From positions 7,105,113 to 7,169,112 of the forward strand of contig CM041531.1 in NCBI GenBank assembly GCA_023238725.1: DNA of 64,000 nucleotides, in the 5' to 3' direction. Position numbers and translations under genes: made by a program. This document shows, piece by piece, positions 1 through 11,910 of the stretch. Position 1 is the stretch's first letter, and each line of letters begins with the position of its first letter. The notes below the pieces were generated by a model, which was not told the DNA's origin, searched no databases, and saw only the letters and a list, made by a program, of their open reading frames with translations. The DNA is from Scortum barcoo. Taxonomy: Eukaryota; Chordata; Actinopteri; Centrarchiformes; Terapontidae.

Positions 1-3000
1 GTGGCATTATGTCCACATAATGAAGGGTCACCCACTATGCAGGCCTTTGTGGGGATTAAAGACAGTCTTTGTCAGCCGTCACCATTCACTGTTCTTTTAA
101 GAAGTGGCCCACCTCAGAGTTGAAAAGGTCAGTCAATGGAAATTTGAACTTGTGCTCAAATTTGTGCAGGTAAAAGCTTTCACAATTTAATCCATTCTGT
201 CCTCTCTGTGAGTGTATGACTTGATAAAAAACACATCTTACCAAGAAAAGCTCTCATTTTTGTGCACGAATTAGTACAGTAACAACTAGCGATGTAATCA
301 GGTAAAATGGTTTTACTAAAGTCACCTCTTTGGTCGTTTAAGGATTTTTTTGTTAACATTTCCCTTTCTGTTTCCTAGAGGTTATTAGGAAATCCACAGT
401 CTTCCTGCAGTTATAGTTCAACACATTTGAACTGTGAAGCACCACATACACAGTGAATGTGCATACACAATGAGGCCTGTGCTAAAGCTCTTCATGTAAA
501 TGAGGCATTCTGTTTAGACTATAGCATTTCAACCAATGGTCGCCCTGTGGTGGAACTATTTTGTGTAGCAAAACAAAATGCATGCATTATGTTTTAGTCC
601 TCTGTGGTCTGCATTCAACACACTACAAATTGCATAACAAGCATCTGTAAAGTTAGGAATGAAAACTTGTAGAAAGTTATTGTTCGAATGGCTACTGGCA
701 CATTGTTGCTGGGATTATGTTCTGTCATCAATGATAATAAAGTTAGCACTTTCTGTGGACAATGCAGCATTTTAATACTCTGCTCTGATTGGTTGTTTTG
801 GTTTGGGCAAAATGGATTCTTTCACAGGTTATCAATCTCCTGCACTGCTATCAGGACACAGTGACAGTTTCTGCAAATATGACTCAATGTCATTTTTAAA
901 TAAGTTACCTACGTCTGCTTTAAGGAGAAGGAGTGAGATCTCGGGGGGACAGATAAAGTGATCCATGTTTGATGCTCACAGAATTTAATGTCAAACATCA
1001 CGTTGAGACGAAACGCAAATCTTGTGACAAGGTCATGGATGAAGAGGTTCACCTCTTCCCATCACACGGTGGCTCCACCTGCTCCACCAGTCATCCAAAC
1101 TCTGAGAAGACCTGCTTTAACCTGCAGTGGCCCCGCCCACTCTCCCTTCATGCATCACAGCTCGTTTCAAGCACCTGCAAGGAAACACCTGATGTAGAAG
1201 CTCCTCCACAGACAGCGATGAAGCTCCAGGATGATTTGTGGGGGGATATTGTGTCTCCGCCTTGCTCCCTGCTGCTTCTGCCTCTGGACTTGTGTTTTGT
1301 TTGTTGGCCATTTCAAGCCACAGGTGCATTGACTTCTCCCAGACCCTTCATTGTGTGGTACTTGATGAAGTCCCTGCTTCCCTGCACCAAGGTAAGATGT
1401 TTTATTGCTAATGTTATTATGCATCTTGGCTGTGTGTTTGTAGATAATGCTGCTGAAGCTTCTGCTGTTTTAATGATGTACTGCAATGCTAATGCTGCCT
1501 GCTAACTTCTGCTGCTGCTGCATGTGCAGCATATGCACTGACATCAACAGGGTCTGTGGTTTGGTTTATGCGGCTCTCATGTTGTTTTTTGATGTGGCAA
1601 AATATGCATTGGTCTTACATAAGCAATGCAGTTGTCCTGCACACAGCCCATTGACATGATTATTTCTCTGTAATGTTGGCTTTTTCATGCACGCACACAT
1701 AGCAGTTTGTATTTTCCCCACACAATTCATATTCAGCTACACATAAGAAAAACTATTCAACTCAAAGCAATGCGTTTTACAGTGTTCTTCTTATCATAAT
1801 TACATCTACAGCACTGAGCTCCTGTTCCTTACACTGTCAACCTTTATTTACATCAATGTACCGATGGTCACCTGCTGCTTATCTGCACTGAATAACATCT
1901 TGTATGAAGAGGCTGGCTGCTCTGAGCAATGAATAGTGATTCTGATATGCTTTAGTGAATGATTATCTGCTGCAGCGCCTTTGTGTTTAAGCCTGCTGCT
2001 GCACATCAGTTGGATTTCAGGCCTCACATTCATCCATGTCACCTCTCTAGATAGTATTTCCACTTCCCAGTCTCTGCTGCACTGAGCTTGGCGCTCGCCT
2101 CTGGGTAATGACGACGTCAGACTACACGCCAGCTCCGCTTATTTTGTATTCACACAACAAGCTCGTCCTGTGTGTTGGCTGACCGATTTAATGCTTGCTT
2201 ATGGTCATTCAGAGTTTTCCTCAGGAAAGTGGTTAGCGGAGGCTGTAAATGTTGGGCAACATAAGATCTTTTGAAATTTTGAATTTGCACTTATAATTAC
2301 TGCAATCAGTTCTCTTTGTGTTTCCCACGATGATGAAGAGCTCAAAGGGGGAGTCAATGTCTTTACAGAGACAAAATGTTCATACTATTTCTAATTACTC
2401 AATATAAGTGACTCAAACTTGCAGATGGGCCCATCAAAGGAAGCAGAGGGTACCGAAGGCTGCTGTGGCTGGTTCTTGCAAATTATGGTTTGAAAAAAAC
2501 CCACAATTTCTCTCAACTCTTTGAAATTGGTCAGCCGTGTCAGATAGTCATGACATTTCAACGAGGACTTTGGAAGACAATAATTGAATGAATAAATAAA
2601 CAAGCGAGCGTTTGAAGCCCAGCTCACACAGAACTTCTTTTAGTGGTAGCTGGATGTCTGGCTCAGCGTCTACCTTGTGGCCACCAGCCACGTCTGTGCA
2701 TGTTCAGCACGCTTTGTTGGTTTGCCCGCCGTCTAAGATGTTACACTGAAACAGCTCAAATCGCAATTAATCACTGCAGTAATTATAGTAATCAAAATTT
2801 CATGCGAGCTCTTATTAAACAAAAGTGCACTGCAGAAGAGAGTATCCCACTGTTACGTTGTGTATTGCTTTATTGGTTGAGTTTACTTGGCTATGGGGTG
2901 TGTGAACACATCATATCCCATTACTTCTCCTAAATTTCATACATACTTTATTGAACTCACAAGAATAAAATAAAAATAGTTCTGTTCTTCACTTCACACA

Positions 3001-6000
3001 AGACTAGTCCAAAGTTTTAATACAGTCTGTTTATTTGAGGCCAGAACTTTTTTTTATTTATTTTTTTTATGTGCATGTCTTGCATAATCTCTGTATCTAT
3101 AAAAATTCTGTCAGAACAATAGTTACAGGAATTTTCAAAATAAAAAAAGAGACCTATAATTTTGAAGTAGCCCTTAAAACTGTCTGTGCTGGGATGAAAA
3201 TAAACATTCAGCAATGGTTATAGTGAACACATGCACTTAGTTGGCTAAACTACAAAAATAAGAGATATATTTCTTAAATTCCCCTAAAACATTTGATAAG
3301 CAAGTTTTCCTAACTCATAACCGTGCTTCACATGACCAAAGTGACCATGTCAGTTCACTCTCAGCAGACAGTGATCTGACTACTTTCGGATCTGTTGTGC
3401 TCTTCCACTGATAAATCCAATGTGACAACGTCATATGATTGTATGTACATCTGAGAATTTCACCGCACATTGGAGGAGTGCGCCCCTGCTCCTCTCAGTT
3501 GACTTCAGTTTTTCCGAGTGCCATGAAATGAGATGTGAAGGTGATATACCGTATGAGATGAAAACCCTGACAGGGACAGGGACAGGACCGAAGTAACCAA
3601 AGACATTTCCCCCCTGCCTGACAGCCAGGCAGTGGCATAATGTGGCTTGAAATACAGTAGAGCCTACTTTATTTTCAGGAGGCTCGGCTCATGCTGCCAA
3701 GTCTCCATATTTTCACCTGAGTATCAAGAAACGACAGTAACCCCCAGTAACGCTGTGATGCTCCCTGAGTGCTGAGTGTGATTATGCAGAGATTGCAAAT
3801 TAGATTATAAATTAACCGTGAAGGTGACATGTAGTGTAAATTATTAATCACATTTGTAAGAATTTGGGTAGAATATTTTCATGAAAAGGACTGTGATTAA
3901 AAAAAAATAAAAATTCCACATGTAGGAGACTCACATTCAGCCTTTAAAGATTTATTATACTCTTAAAACAAGAAAAGCAGCTCTGCCAACTGTGTAGTGT
4001 AATTTTTACTTTGTCACAGTGCAGTCGTGCTTGTTTCAGTAATTTCATAGAAATTAGGGTTAGCAACTCGAAACAGATGGAAAATTGGTCTTAATTAAAT
4101 AAAAGAATCTTAAAACAGGAAGACTTGAGTTCACAGGTGGATTCAGTTGAATGATGGACTTGTTAGTTTTAGGAAAAAAATGGGTAATCTTGAGATTCCT
4201 AAGCGTAAAACAAGACAGTGAAGTGGAGCTGTTTGTTAATTTATTCATCAACCCACAGAAATAATCTGCAGTTATTTTGATGTATAGATTATCTCTATAA
4301 AAAATGCATTTTTGAGGATTTGCTGCTTATGTGATAGTATCTTGGAGGATGTCACCTTGATAATAAATAAATTCTTTAATTTTTCTATTCATCCGACTTT
4401 TTATAGACCAAATGATTTGCTGAAAATAATCAGAATGAAAATAACAGTTACTTGCAGCCCTAAAGTGAAGAAATGTGCATTGATTAAAATCATTTTGAAA
4501 GGATCCACCGAAGACACTCTTATGATCTACATAGTGTAGGCTGTGAAATGACAGCACACTATAGATATTATAATTCAGTGAATCCAGCTTCTGAGGACAA
4601 TCAGCGCACACTGTACGTGATAATTGTCTGCTGAAAAGTACTGAAAGCTGGAGCTCATAGAAAAACCTGCCATATTAATGTTGAAATATTGATTTGTTGC
4701 CATCAACCTACATCATCGTCTCTGTCTTCCCGTCTCCTGTTTGGGTATATTACTCACCTGCATGTTGTGCAGTCAAGTGTAACGTCTTACACTGCAGCTC
4801 GGGCTCCCTCTGACAGATTATGATCTACGGTTTTTGCTGTGATGAAGAGAGCAATGCTTAGATTTCAAGTTGATGACATGCCGGAGGGCCTACACAGTGG
4901 CTGTTCAGCACTTTCCCCGCAGTGATTCCTCTTTTATCTTTGCAGAAACAGGACAAATTCATTAGAGCTGATGTCTGTACGGTGCTTTCTGCATGTCCTC
5001 TGTTCACGGCACAGCTAATGAGCGTGAACAAAAGAAGTGATACACACACACACACAGCCTAATGGCGGTACTAGGGGAAAGGTCATGGGAGTCACAAAAC
5101 TTAATAGTGTTATCCGTTAGAGTACGTAAATGCAGAGTGAATACTGTGTGTTTATGATAAATCGTACAAACACTATGTAGCTACACTATTGTGCTAAAGG
5201 TTACAGTGTGGCCGAGGTTATAATGTATAATTGAAACTGAAAAGGACTTGATTCAACGTTCATTTTTGGTTGTTAAATTGCACTGTTGTTTTTTTGTTTT
5301 TTTTTAAATTGTGATTTAACAGTGCAAGAACGACCCTTTTTATAGCAGAAATCATTTTAAATATTCAAATTACATAAGAAATTTCTCTGATTGTCAGCCT
5401 GAATATGGTATGTTTTTCAGAATTTCATCACCAGAGGAAAAAAAAAAGTAGATCTCTTCACCTCTTTTGCTTCTTCTTTTTAATATAAAATCACTTAGAT
5501 TTTGACGGTTTTCCATCACTGCTTCCCTCAAATTGTCTTTCTTTGGTATCTGGTGCTTTTTCACTCTTTCACAATTCTTTCGTGTGTCTTAATTAGTGCA
5601 TTAATAAGAAAGCAATCTATGGAGGAGATTTCAGTTTTATTTTTATCTCAGGCGCCTCTTAAGCAGACACTGTTGCCACTTGATTGGGTGCACCTGTCTA
5701 AAAATGGGTAGTGTATTTCATCGCGGGACACTTTGGACCCCGCTGACTTGACAGCATCACAGAGTTCCCTGCAGATTTGTTTGCCTGATATTCAAGCTGC
5801 AAAAAATATTCCCATCTCCTCTGAAAGTTGCTCCGTTGTGTTTGGAGACTCACTACTCCATTTTCATTACAACCATTACCAGCCTGGACATCTGATACTG
5901 GACAGGCTCCACAGATTTCTGAGGTTAAAGTTGTAATCCTGAAGATTATCGCTGTCTTTTGCAGCTCCTATGACAATAATCTGTGATTGCAGGTGTGTTT

Positions 6001-7213
6001 TTGTACCTCACTTCTCTTTCAATTTTGTTGTCTGTAGTCCTTAGTGTTTTCTTTGTTTGTTCAGAATGTGAAAAAAAAACAGTACGCCCCTTCACACATG
6101 GGTGAGTTGAAGAGCAAGTCTCTTGCATTGAAAGCCAAACTGTGCACTGCTCATGATTTTTTTTCTGGTAAAGGTTTCTGCCAGCATCCACGCTGTAACG
6201 CTGCAGATGCTGTGGGCTTTCATCAGTGGGCCGTAGGAACAATCACTTTTGCGCTGCCTCATTCTGCGATAGATAGTAGCTAAGTCATCTATTTAAATCT
6301 TTAGCACCGTCTGAAATGGAGATTTTTCACATCAGTCAGCTTTTCCACTCTTAAACCATCCACTTTTTTAATGACGTGCACACTTTAGCACTATTTTCTT
6401 GCACCTGGCTGTCAGGAGTGAAACCCAGCATGGCCCCTTTGCTTCAATATTCACTGAGTTGTTCGTACAAAGATGCCCTTCTGCACACGATCGTTGTAAT
6501 GAGCTGTTTTTTTTGTGTACTTTTGGCCTTCATGGGTCCAGCTTGAAATAGCCTGGCTGTTCCTCTCTGATGCACGTCACTGAAAAGTTGTTTTTGCTAA
6601 AAGAGCTTCCTGCAGACAGCATTTTTTTGTGCCTTGTCCTATTTCCTGTTTAAAAAAAAAAAAAAAAAAAAACTAGACACCTAATTGCAAGGACATCCCG
6701 AGAGGCTGAAGGTACAGGGTCTGGAACCAGTAGTCTATGCCTGGCACCAAAATCGTGTCTCACCTTAGCTGAACAGTAGCTGACTCTCTTTATTAGCTTC
6801 TGTGATTTACTGTTGTACTGAGGGAGCTGCCTGTTGATGCCATTAATAATTAAGTATACCTACTCAAGAGACCCCAGTGTAAATACTCATATGCATCTCC
6901 TGTCTGATCCAATGGAAAAAGGCAGGTGTGCATGTGTGTGTGTGTGTGCGTTTGTGCTTGCGTCTAGACATCTCAAACTTCCTTTTGCACATTTGGTGAA
7001 GGCAGCAAGGGTTTCGGAGCTCAGGATAATTGGAGACTTTGTCCTTAAAGGTGAACCTGACATGTATGTGACATTTCTTGTGGGACTGAAACAGCAGCAG
7101 CACCCGGAGCAGAAACGCACCACGAGGCCACTGTTAGCACCACCAGCTCACGGCAAAGGGACGCGTTGGCTGAGCAACCAGCTGGCTGCTAGAGTGTTGA
7201 AAAGACATTTAAG
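1..7213. other. Non-coding AT-rich DNA, no gene recognised
   Basis: No reading frame here has recognisable protein character. The longest open frame (969-1505) is low-complexity and has no family resemblance. A 21-base poly-A run sits at 6652-6672, and short CA/TG runs occur at about 5042-5056 and 6936-6950. A possible small exon at 1324-1391 is listed separately. The rest reads as intergenic fish DNA. Confidence 0.6.
1324..1391 (+). other. Possible internal exon of an unknown gene
   Basis: A pyrimidine-rich tract ending in CCACAG at 1323 is followed by 68 bases and then a near-consensus donor (CACCAAG then GTAAGA) at 1392. One frame through the 68 bases is open and reads IDFSQTLHCVVLDEVPASLH, which has protein-like composition. 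I do not recognise the family, and no neighbouring exon was identified. It may be a real exon of a gene extending out of the window, a non-coding RNA exon, or chance. Confidence 0.2.
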
Positions 7214-8220
7214 CAGGGCTGCAACTAACGATTACTTTCGTGTTAAGATTATTTTCTTGCTTCATCATTTTTACCTATAAATGCCAAAGAATTATATAAT
7301 GTCAAGAAATGGTGAAAAATACCCATCATATTTCCCTAATGCTGAAGGTGATGTCTTAAGTACAGTTTACTATTACATAAGAGAACAAAAAGCAGCAAAA
7401 ATCAACATTTAAGTAGATGGAACAAGTGAATTTTAGCACTTTGGTTTTCATGGTTTTATGTTAAAGTGGCACTTTTAATTTGGTGGCAATCATAGTTACT
7501 TGAGATTGGAGATAAAAGATCCAACTGCAAGATTATGAAGTGATTTTATTTTTTTTAAATAGTGTGAACATTTTAGTTAACAGTTTTAAACATTAAAAGT
7601 ATCATTTAATAGTGATGTCTCCTATTCGAACAGCGGCTCCCTTTTTAAAAGTCTATGTGTCAGTGCTTGGTGAGACAATAAAACAGCATCATGTTATATT
7701 CATTATTATCTTTAACATCACAATCGAAATAATATCCATTATCACTACTCTTACGTAGGATTTGGTGAGAAGTGATTTGTAGAGTGGAAATGCGGGGCGT
7801 CACATCCATAGAAAAAAAGAGACGGCAAGCTGTTTGTAATCTCAGTGGGCTCAGTAACAGTGACATGCGCTCTAGCAGAAACATCTCTAATTGCACGGTG
7901 GGGCGGAATCTCTAGAGATTATCTTTGTTGTGACAGCAAGTTAGTTGAAATCACCTTAATAGTGGCAAAGAAGAAAAATCCTCGATCATCTCTTCAATCA
8001 TTAATATACAATTCGATCACCAGTTGTCACAAAATGCACCTGAATGCCTCCGTCTATTGTCATACACACTCGGAAAGGTAAGGAAGTGTTATTCAGTTGG
8101 TTTCAATCTGCAACCTCACAGCTAGATGCCACTAAATCCGAAACACTTGGGTAAAATAAAATAGTTATACCTTTTCTTTGGATGGATAAACTAATTAATC
8201 AACTAATTGTTGCAGCTTTG
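7214..8220. mobile_element. hAT-type non-autonomous DNA element (about 1.0 kb)
   Basis: The left end begins CAGGGCTGCAACTAACGATT and the right end finishes with an inverted match (TTGTTGCAGCTTTG), so GCTGCAAC is shared by both termini. The 8 bases outside the left end (CATTTAAG) and the right end (CATCAAAG) match at six of eight positions, as expected for an old 8-bp hAT target duplication. Bases next to the left end (ATGTCAAGAAATGGTGAAAAAT) resemble the smaller related element at 38767-39123. The roughly 700 central bases are not shared with that element and encode nothing recognisable, so this is either a longer family member or one with a nested insertion. Confidence 0.55.
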
Positions 8221-8805
8221 CATCAAAGCACTAATCTTCTTGCAGTGTTATGTCACCTAAGTCAAGATTTTTCTATCATGAAGAGACTGGAGATGTCATT
8301 TTTCTCAGAGACCGATCCGGTGACTTGGTGTAGGAACATTCAGCTAACACATTCATTTTCAAATTTCTATGTCTTAATTGCAGCCTTGAACAAAAGTTCA
8401 TCTAATGCATTAAATATTATGCCTTAAGAGGGCGTGAAAGCAGAGAACCTCATTATTCCTCATTAGATGTAGTTATTGTAAGTGCATTATCATACACTCA
8501 GAACATTAACAGTGCCCTGCCTGATAAAATATTTGATTTCTCAATGAGATTGACCTTCAATATCAGTAATACTGAGTAGCGGGTGCTCATTACATTTACC
8601 TTAATGATAACATGATGTGAAAATGGCACTGTCTCTTTATTGCACATTCTTCACTACGGATTTGCCAAAGCTTTCAACACATTGGTTATTCCAGTGCAAC
8701 TCAGCAACTCTATAATCAGCGCTTTTTCAGTAAAATGTATTCAGTGGTCTGATGTATGTCACACCTCACGTGTGCTCTTGAGCTCAAAGATTCATCCTTA
8801 GATGC
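8221..8805. other. Non-coding stretch before the retrovirus
   Basis: No gene, repeat end or structured site was recognised between the hAT-type element and the retroviral target duplication. Confidence 0.5.
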
Positions 8806-8809
8806 ACAG
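8806..8809. repeat. Retroviral target-site duplication, left copy (ACAG)
   Basis: ACAG lies immediately before the 5' LTR (which begins TGTCAAG), and the same four bases follow the end of the 3' LTR at 25878-25881. A 4-bp duplication is typical of gamma-, epsilon- and spuma-type integrases. Confidence 0.8.
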
Positions 8810-9323
8810 TGTCAAGTAAGGTTGAAAATCCCTCTCTGCCATCACTATGAAGGCCTTACAACAGGCCCACCTAGGAGCAGTAAGGTACTGTTCATCTAAA
8901 GATAACAGGAATCAGGGGTGCTTTCCACCGAGGCAATGTAACACAATGCATATACAAGCAAGAGCAGTATGTAACCATATATGATGATTAAAGTAACTAT
9001 GACCGAGAGTTAAGTAAAATGTGAAATAATTAATGAAGTGATTTTTGAGATTTTATAATATTTTAATGAATCAATATGAATGATTTGATGAAATGATCGT
9101 GTATAAGAGGTGTAAAACTGTTGATTTGTGTGTTGTAATCATCTTGTGACTGTCTTGTGACAATGAAGTCATCCTTAGCCAAAACGGGAAAAAGAAGAAG
9201 TAAGCTTGACCAGCGACTGTAACCAATGATAAGGTCAGATATGAAAATATAACCAAAAAAGGGATTAAAGTGGGCATCAACTGTGTATCAGACCATATCA
9301 CGTAAGAATAAATTATAAAAAGG

Positions 9324-9330
9324 TATAAAA
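9324..9330 (+). promoter_or_regulatory. 5' LTR TATA box (TATAAAA)
   Basis: TATAAAA followed by GGGAGAG lies about 515 bases into the LTR, with an AT-rich upstream U3. Transcription would start about 25-30 bases downstream, near 9352. Confidence 0.65.
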
Positions 9331-9885
9331 GGGAGAGTAAAAGGGAAGTTTAGTGTTAGTCTTCGGGGGATCTTCGGCAGCGGAGACCTGATGTCAGATC
9401 GACCACATCTAGGCATTAAAACTCCAGCTGAAAAATCACCACAAGAGAGAGAGTTTTTGAGCAGTTATTCAACATCAAGAAATTTCCAGATTGACTTCAA
9501 CTGAAAATAGAGGATCGACCGAACGAAGATTATCCATCGCCACCCAGTTGAGGGAACTTCAAATCAAACTCTGGACATTCTCTCCGCTCATGCAGCAAGA
9601 TTGTGAACACTGTATTATTTTGGACTTTGTACAAGGTCAAGATTTTTACCAGATTTCACAACTCGGCTGAAAAGAAGAACTGCTGTGGCCAAGTGGCTCT
9701 TCTCTTTTTCTCTATTTTTGGGACATTTTCCACACAGCAACAGCCTCTGATTCAGGTCATATTATTGAACTTTTAATCATTAAATTTTTAAATTAACTAT
9801 TAACTTTAATTAATTTTAATTATTCAACTATTATTTTCAATCGTAATTTTTATGCTGTATGCTTGCCCTTGCCTATTTTTTTTGC

Positions 9886-9891
9886 AATAAA
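9886..9891 (+). terminator. 5' LTR polyadenylation signal (AATAAA)
   Basis: AATAAA follows a T-rich stretch about 560 bases after the TATA box. The same signal in the 3' LTR (25406-25411) would end viral transcripts. The distance implies an R region of roughly 550 nt, long for a retrovirus. Confidence 0.6.
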
Positions 9892-10350
9892 ACTAAACAC
9901 TGCAATTAAAGTATAGAATCTGGACATTGGATTTTTGATTGGAAAAGTGTTTTGGGTAATAGGGTGTGTCATCATCACAGAGGTTCTATTTTTGGATTAC
10001 TCTAGCCAACAAAATCAACCGACCCTTGGGACCTGCTGTCCAGGTCTCTAAATTTATTCCTAGTAACCACACCAAGTGCCAGGATCACTTAGAGGAGAGC
10101 TGCCGTGAACGGGCGTGGCCGATCGGGTACTGGGCTCATTGGCTATTCAGCCTAGTGCCAGGTTGGAGGTAGCAGGGTAGACGCTCGGATGTAGGCAGTG
10201 AGAAACTAGGCGAGTCTCCTCGACACCAGCTTAAATTATCCCTAAAGTAAACTACTAGGTAATACCTATAGGCTATTAGGAGATCGGACCCTTTGAACGG
10301 AGAGCTGGTCCAGTTCCACCTGTACAGGGGAAAACTCGGGATTCAACACT

Positions 10351-10368
10351 TGGCGCCCATTAACGCAA
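10351..10368 (+). other. Primer binding site, Lys-tRNA type (diverged)
   Basis: Two bases after the LTR end the sequence reads TGGCGCCCATTAACGC. The first nine bases match the start of sites complementary to the 3' end of tRNA-Lys, used by spuma- and lentiviruses among others. The next bases (AACG, then TGGGG) resemble the Lys-1,2 site if two short insertions are allowed. The insertions could be real or sequence errors. Confidence 0.6.
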
Positions 10369-10619
10369 TGGGGGCTCGACTGAAAGATTCATCGAGCCTG
10401 AGGAGGAACCCCGGTGGAGAAGTAACCACCGTTCCAGCGGAACGACCCGAGAGAAGGAGGCGTGCAGCGGCGGAGACACCGCCCGAGCGCCGGAAGACAG
10501 CGGACCTGAAGGAGGACTGCTCATCAATACGTGAGTATAAGCCTTCAAGCAGGGACCTGCCAGAAGAAAACACCTCGTCAAGATCTTTGAGGATCAGCGG
10601 GGGACGAGCGACCGATTGA
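10368..10619 (+). CDS. Arginine-rich leader ORF of the retrovirus, probable first exon of a spliced accessory protein
   Basis: An ATG just at the end of the primer binding region opens 83 codons beginning MGARLKDSSSLRR. The product is hydrophilic and strongly basic (RPERRRRAAAETPPERRK) with a glycine at position 2. A consensus splice donor (GTGAGTATAA) interrupts it at 10531 after 54 codons plus one base. An acceptor at 23340 is in the matching phase, so the first exon could be fused to the zinc-finger-like accessory region behind env. If unspliced it would act as an upstream ORF ahead of gag. No family is recognised. The basic stretch could be a nuclear-localisation or RNA-binding segment (inference). 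Confidence 0.45.
   Translation: MGARLKDSSSLRRNPGGEVTTVPAERPERRRRAAAETPPERRKTADLKEDCSSIREYKPSSRDLPEENTSSRSLRISGGRATD
10531..10540 (+). promoter_or_regulatory. Leader splice donor (GTGAGTATAA)
   Basis: GTGAGT fits the vertebrate donor consensus and lies between the primer binding site and gag, where the major donor of a complex retrovirus is expected. It is the best donor I see in the leader. A similar GTGAGTATA also occurs at 11312 inside gag. Confidence 0.55.
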
Positions 10620-10782
10620 CAGGGGACAGCCAGCCAGGCTGGACCCAGAGAACGGCGCTGAATAGCCAGAGAAGAGGCTGAAACTCATCCCTGACTCGAC
10701 GCGCTAAGAGAGGCTTTGAGGAGCAGCCGACTCGAGAAGACAAAGACAAGACAAGCTGCGGCTGTGAGAATCTGAGACAGAG

Positions 10783-11406
10783 ATGGCGGCAGCGGCAGAG
10801 GCGCAAGGATTGGCATCGGATCATTCAGTGGAGCACCAGGACGACCAGGAGGGCCGACCTGAGGAGCGACCTGATGAGACGGTACCCGCAATCTTCAAGT
10901 CTCCACACAGACTCATCGTGTGGGGAGAAGGAATCCGAACATGGAGCCCAGCAATGCAGAAGTACTTCATAGATGAGATGCCGACGTACAACGTGGGTCA
11001 AATAGAGAGTATAGCAGAGGAACTGCTACCAGAGCTAGATGCCAAGGGACATTATTATGCTCGCACCTTCACGAGAGATGGGCAAGCCTTGGTGATTGTC
11101 AAGACACCAACAAAGATCAAGACAAAAGCTGACGTCCTTGAGTGGCTGACCTGGTGGGTGAAACAGCTGAATACCACCTGGGCAGGCTGCAACATCGAAG
11201 CCCTGATAAGCCCCAACAAGAAGTACGACGCAGTTGTGAAGATGACAGCAAACGTACTGGGCATTGAGAGCATCCTAGAAAATCCAGAAACGAGAGCAGC
11301 CGGCCAGTACAGTGAGTATAGAGAGATAATAGGCAAATTGAAGGAGATAGGGGCTGAACTAGGAGCACTAGCCAGAAGAAGAAGAAAGAGAAGGCAGTGT
11401 AAGTAA
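10783..11406 (+). CDS. Gag N-terminal region (matrix-like), 207 residues
   Basis: The ATG sits in a strong context (CAGAGATGG) and opens 207 codons after the leader, where gag should start. The acidic N-terminus is followed by a compact, probably helical part with WGEGIRTWSPAMQKYF near residue 50 and a tryptophan-rich segment (VLEWLTWWVKQLNTTWAG) near 120. It ends in a basic run (RRRRKRRQ). No standard matrix family is recognised, so identity rests on position. The frame breaks near 11390, where an adjacent frame continues with a basic, serine-rich stretch. A long intact gag would be expected, so this is a fragment of a broken gene. Confidence 0.55.
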   Translation: MAAAAEAQGLASDHSVEHQDDQEGRPEERPDETVPAIFKSPHRLIVWGEGIRTWSPAMQKYFIDEMPTYNVGQIESIAEELLPELDAKGHYYARTFTRDGQALVIVKTPTKIKTKADVLEWLTWWVKQLNTTWAGCNIEALISPNKKYDAVVKMTANVLGIESILENPETRAAGQYSEYREIIGKLKEIGAELGALARRRRKRRQCK

Positions 11407-11910
11407 GGTCCTCATCCGACTGGAACCTGGAGGATCCCCAGTTAGGAACCTCTCAGAGAAGAGACTCACTCAGAGCCAATCCATCGGAGACAACGGGAAG
11501 CGAGAAGGGCGAAGGCCTCCAGTCAAGAAAGTGGTGGTGAGAACGGGCTGGAAGAAACCCCCGGGGCTTCTGATGAAGAGAGGCAACCCCTTCCTACGAC
11601 GGTGAGGAATGACTTGACGCCTATATTAGGTCAACTGGCGGGGATGAGGTCGAAGCTGGAAAAGCAGAACAAGCACCTGGCCCTGCAAAGGCAGCTCCTT
11701 CAGAATTCAATGGAAGCAGCCAGCCGGAGTCAGTGGGAGCCAGAGTCCAGTGAGGAAGAAGAACCGGCTGCGCCCCATCCAGGGCCTACGCCAAAGAAAC
11801 CCGGTCGTAAGCATAAAACTAAATCTTCTCTCCCCAGGTCTGGACTGAGAGACGATGAACACCTCCCGGAGCTAACCCCCAATGCCATCAGGAGCTCGGC
11901 GGTTTGGTGA
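11407..11910 (+). pseudogene. Gag continuation: coiled coil and acidic/proline linker (frame-broken)
   Basis: After the break near 11390 the coding signal moves between frames. From about 11584 an open frame carries a leucine-rich helix (LGQLAGMRSKLEKQNKHLAL) that looks like a short coiled coil. An acidic segment (ESSEEEEPAAPHPGP) and a basic one (KKPGRKHKTK) follow. Spumavirus Gag proteins also have N-terminal coiled coils, but I see no alignable similarity. It stops at 11910 and overlaps the next open frame. Confidence 0.45.

Larger units (their letters stand above)
8810..10348 (+). repeat. 5' LTR (1539 bp)
   Basis: Begins TGTCAAGTAAGG and ends GGATTCAACA. It aligns end to end with 24326-25877. 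By eye I find about ten small indels between the copies (for example GGAA once here but twice in the 3' copy near 8908, ATCA once versus twice near 10016, homopolymer changes near 9115, 9315 and 9876) and no clear substitution. TATA box at 9324 and polyadenylation signal at 9886 divide it roughly into U3 8810 to about 9352, R to about 9905 and U5 to 10348. Confidence 0.92.

Noticed and set aside
969..1505. 178-codon open frame
   Set aside because: Composition is random, no family resemblance, and it runs through a likely intron (donor at 1392).
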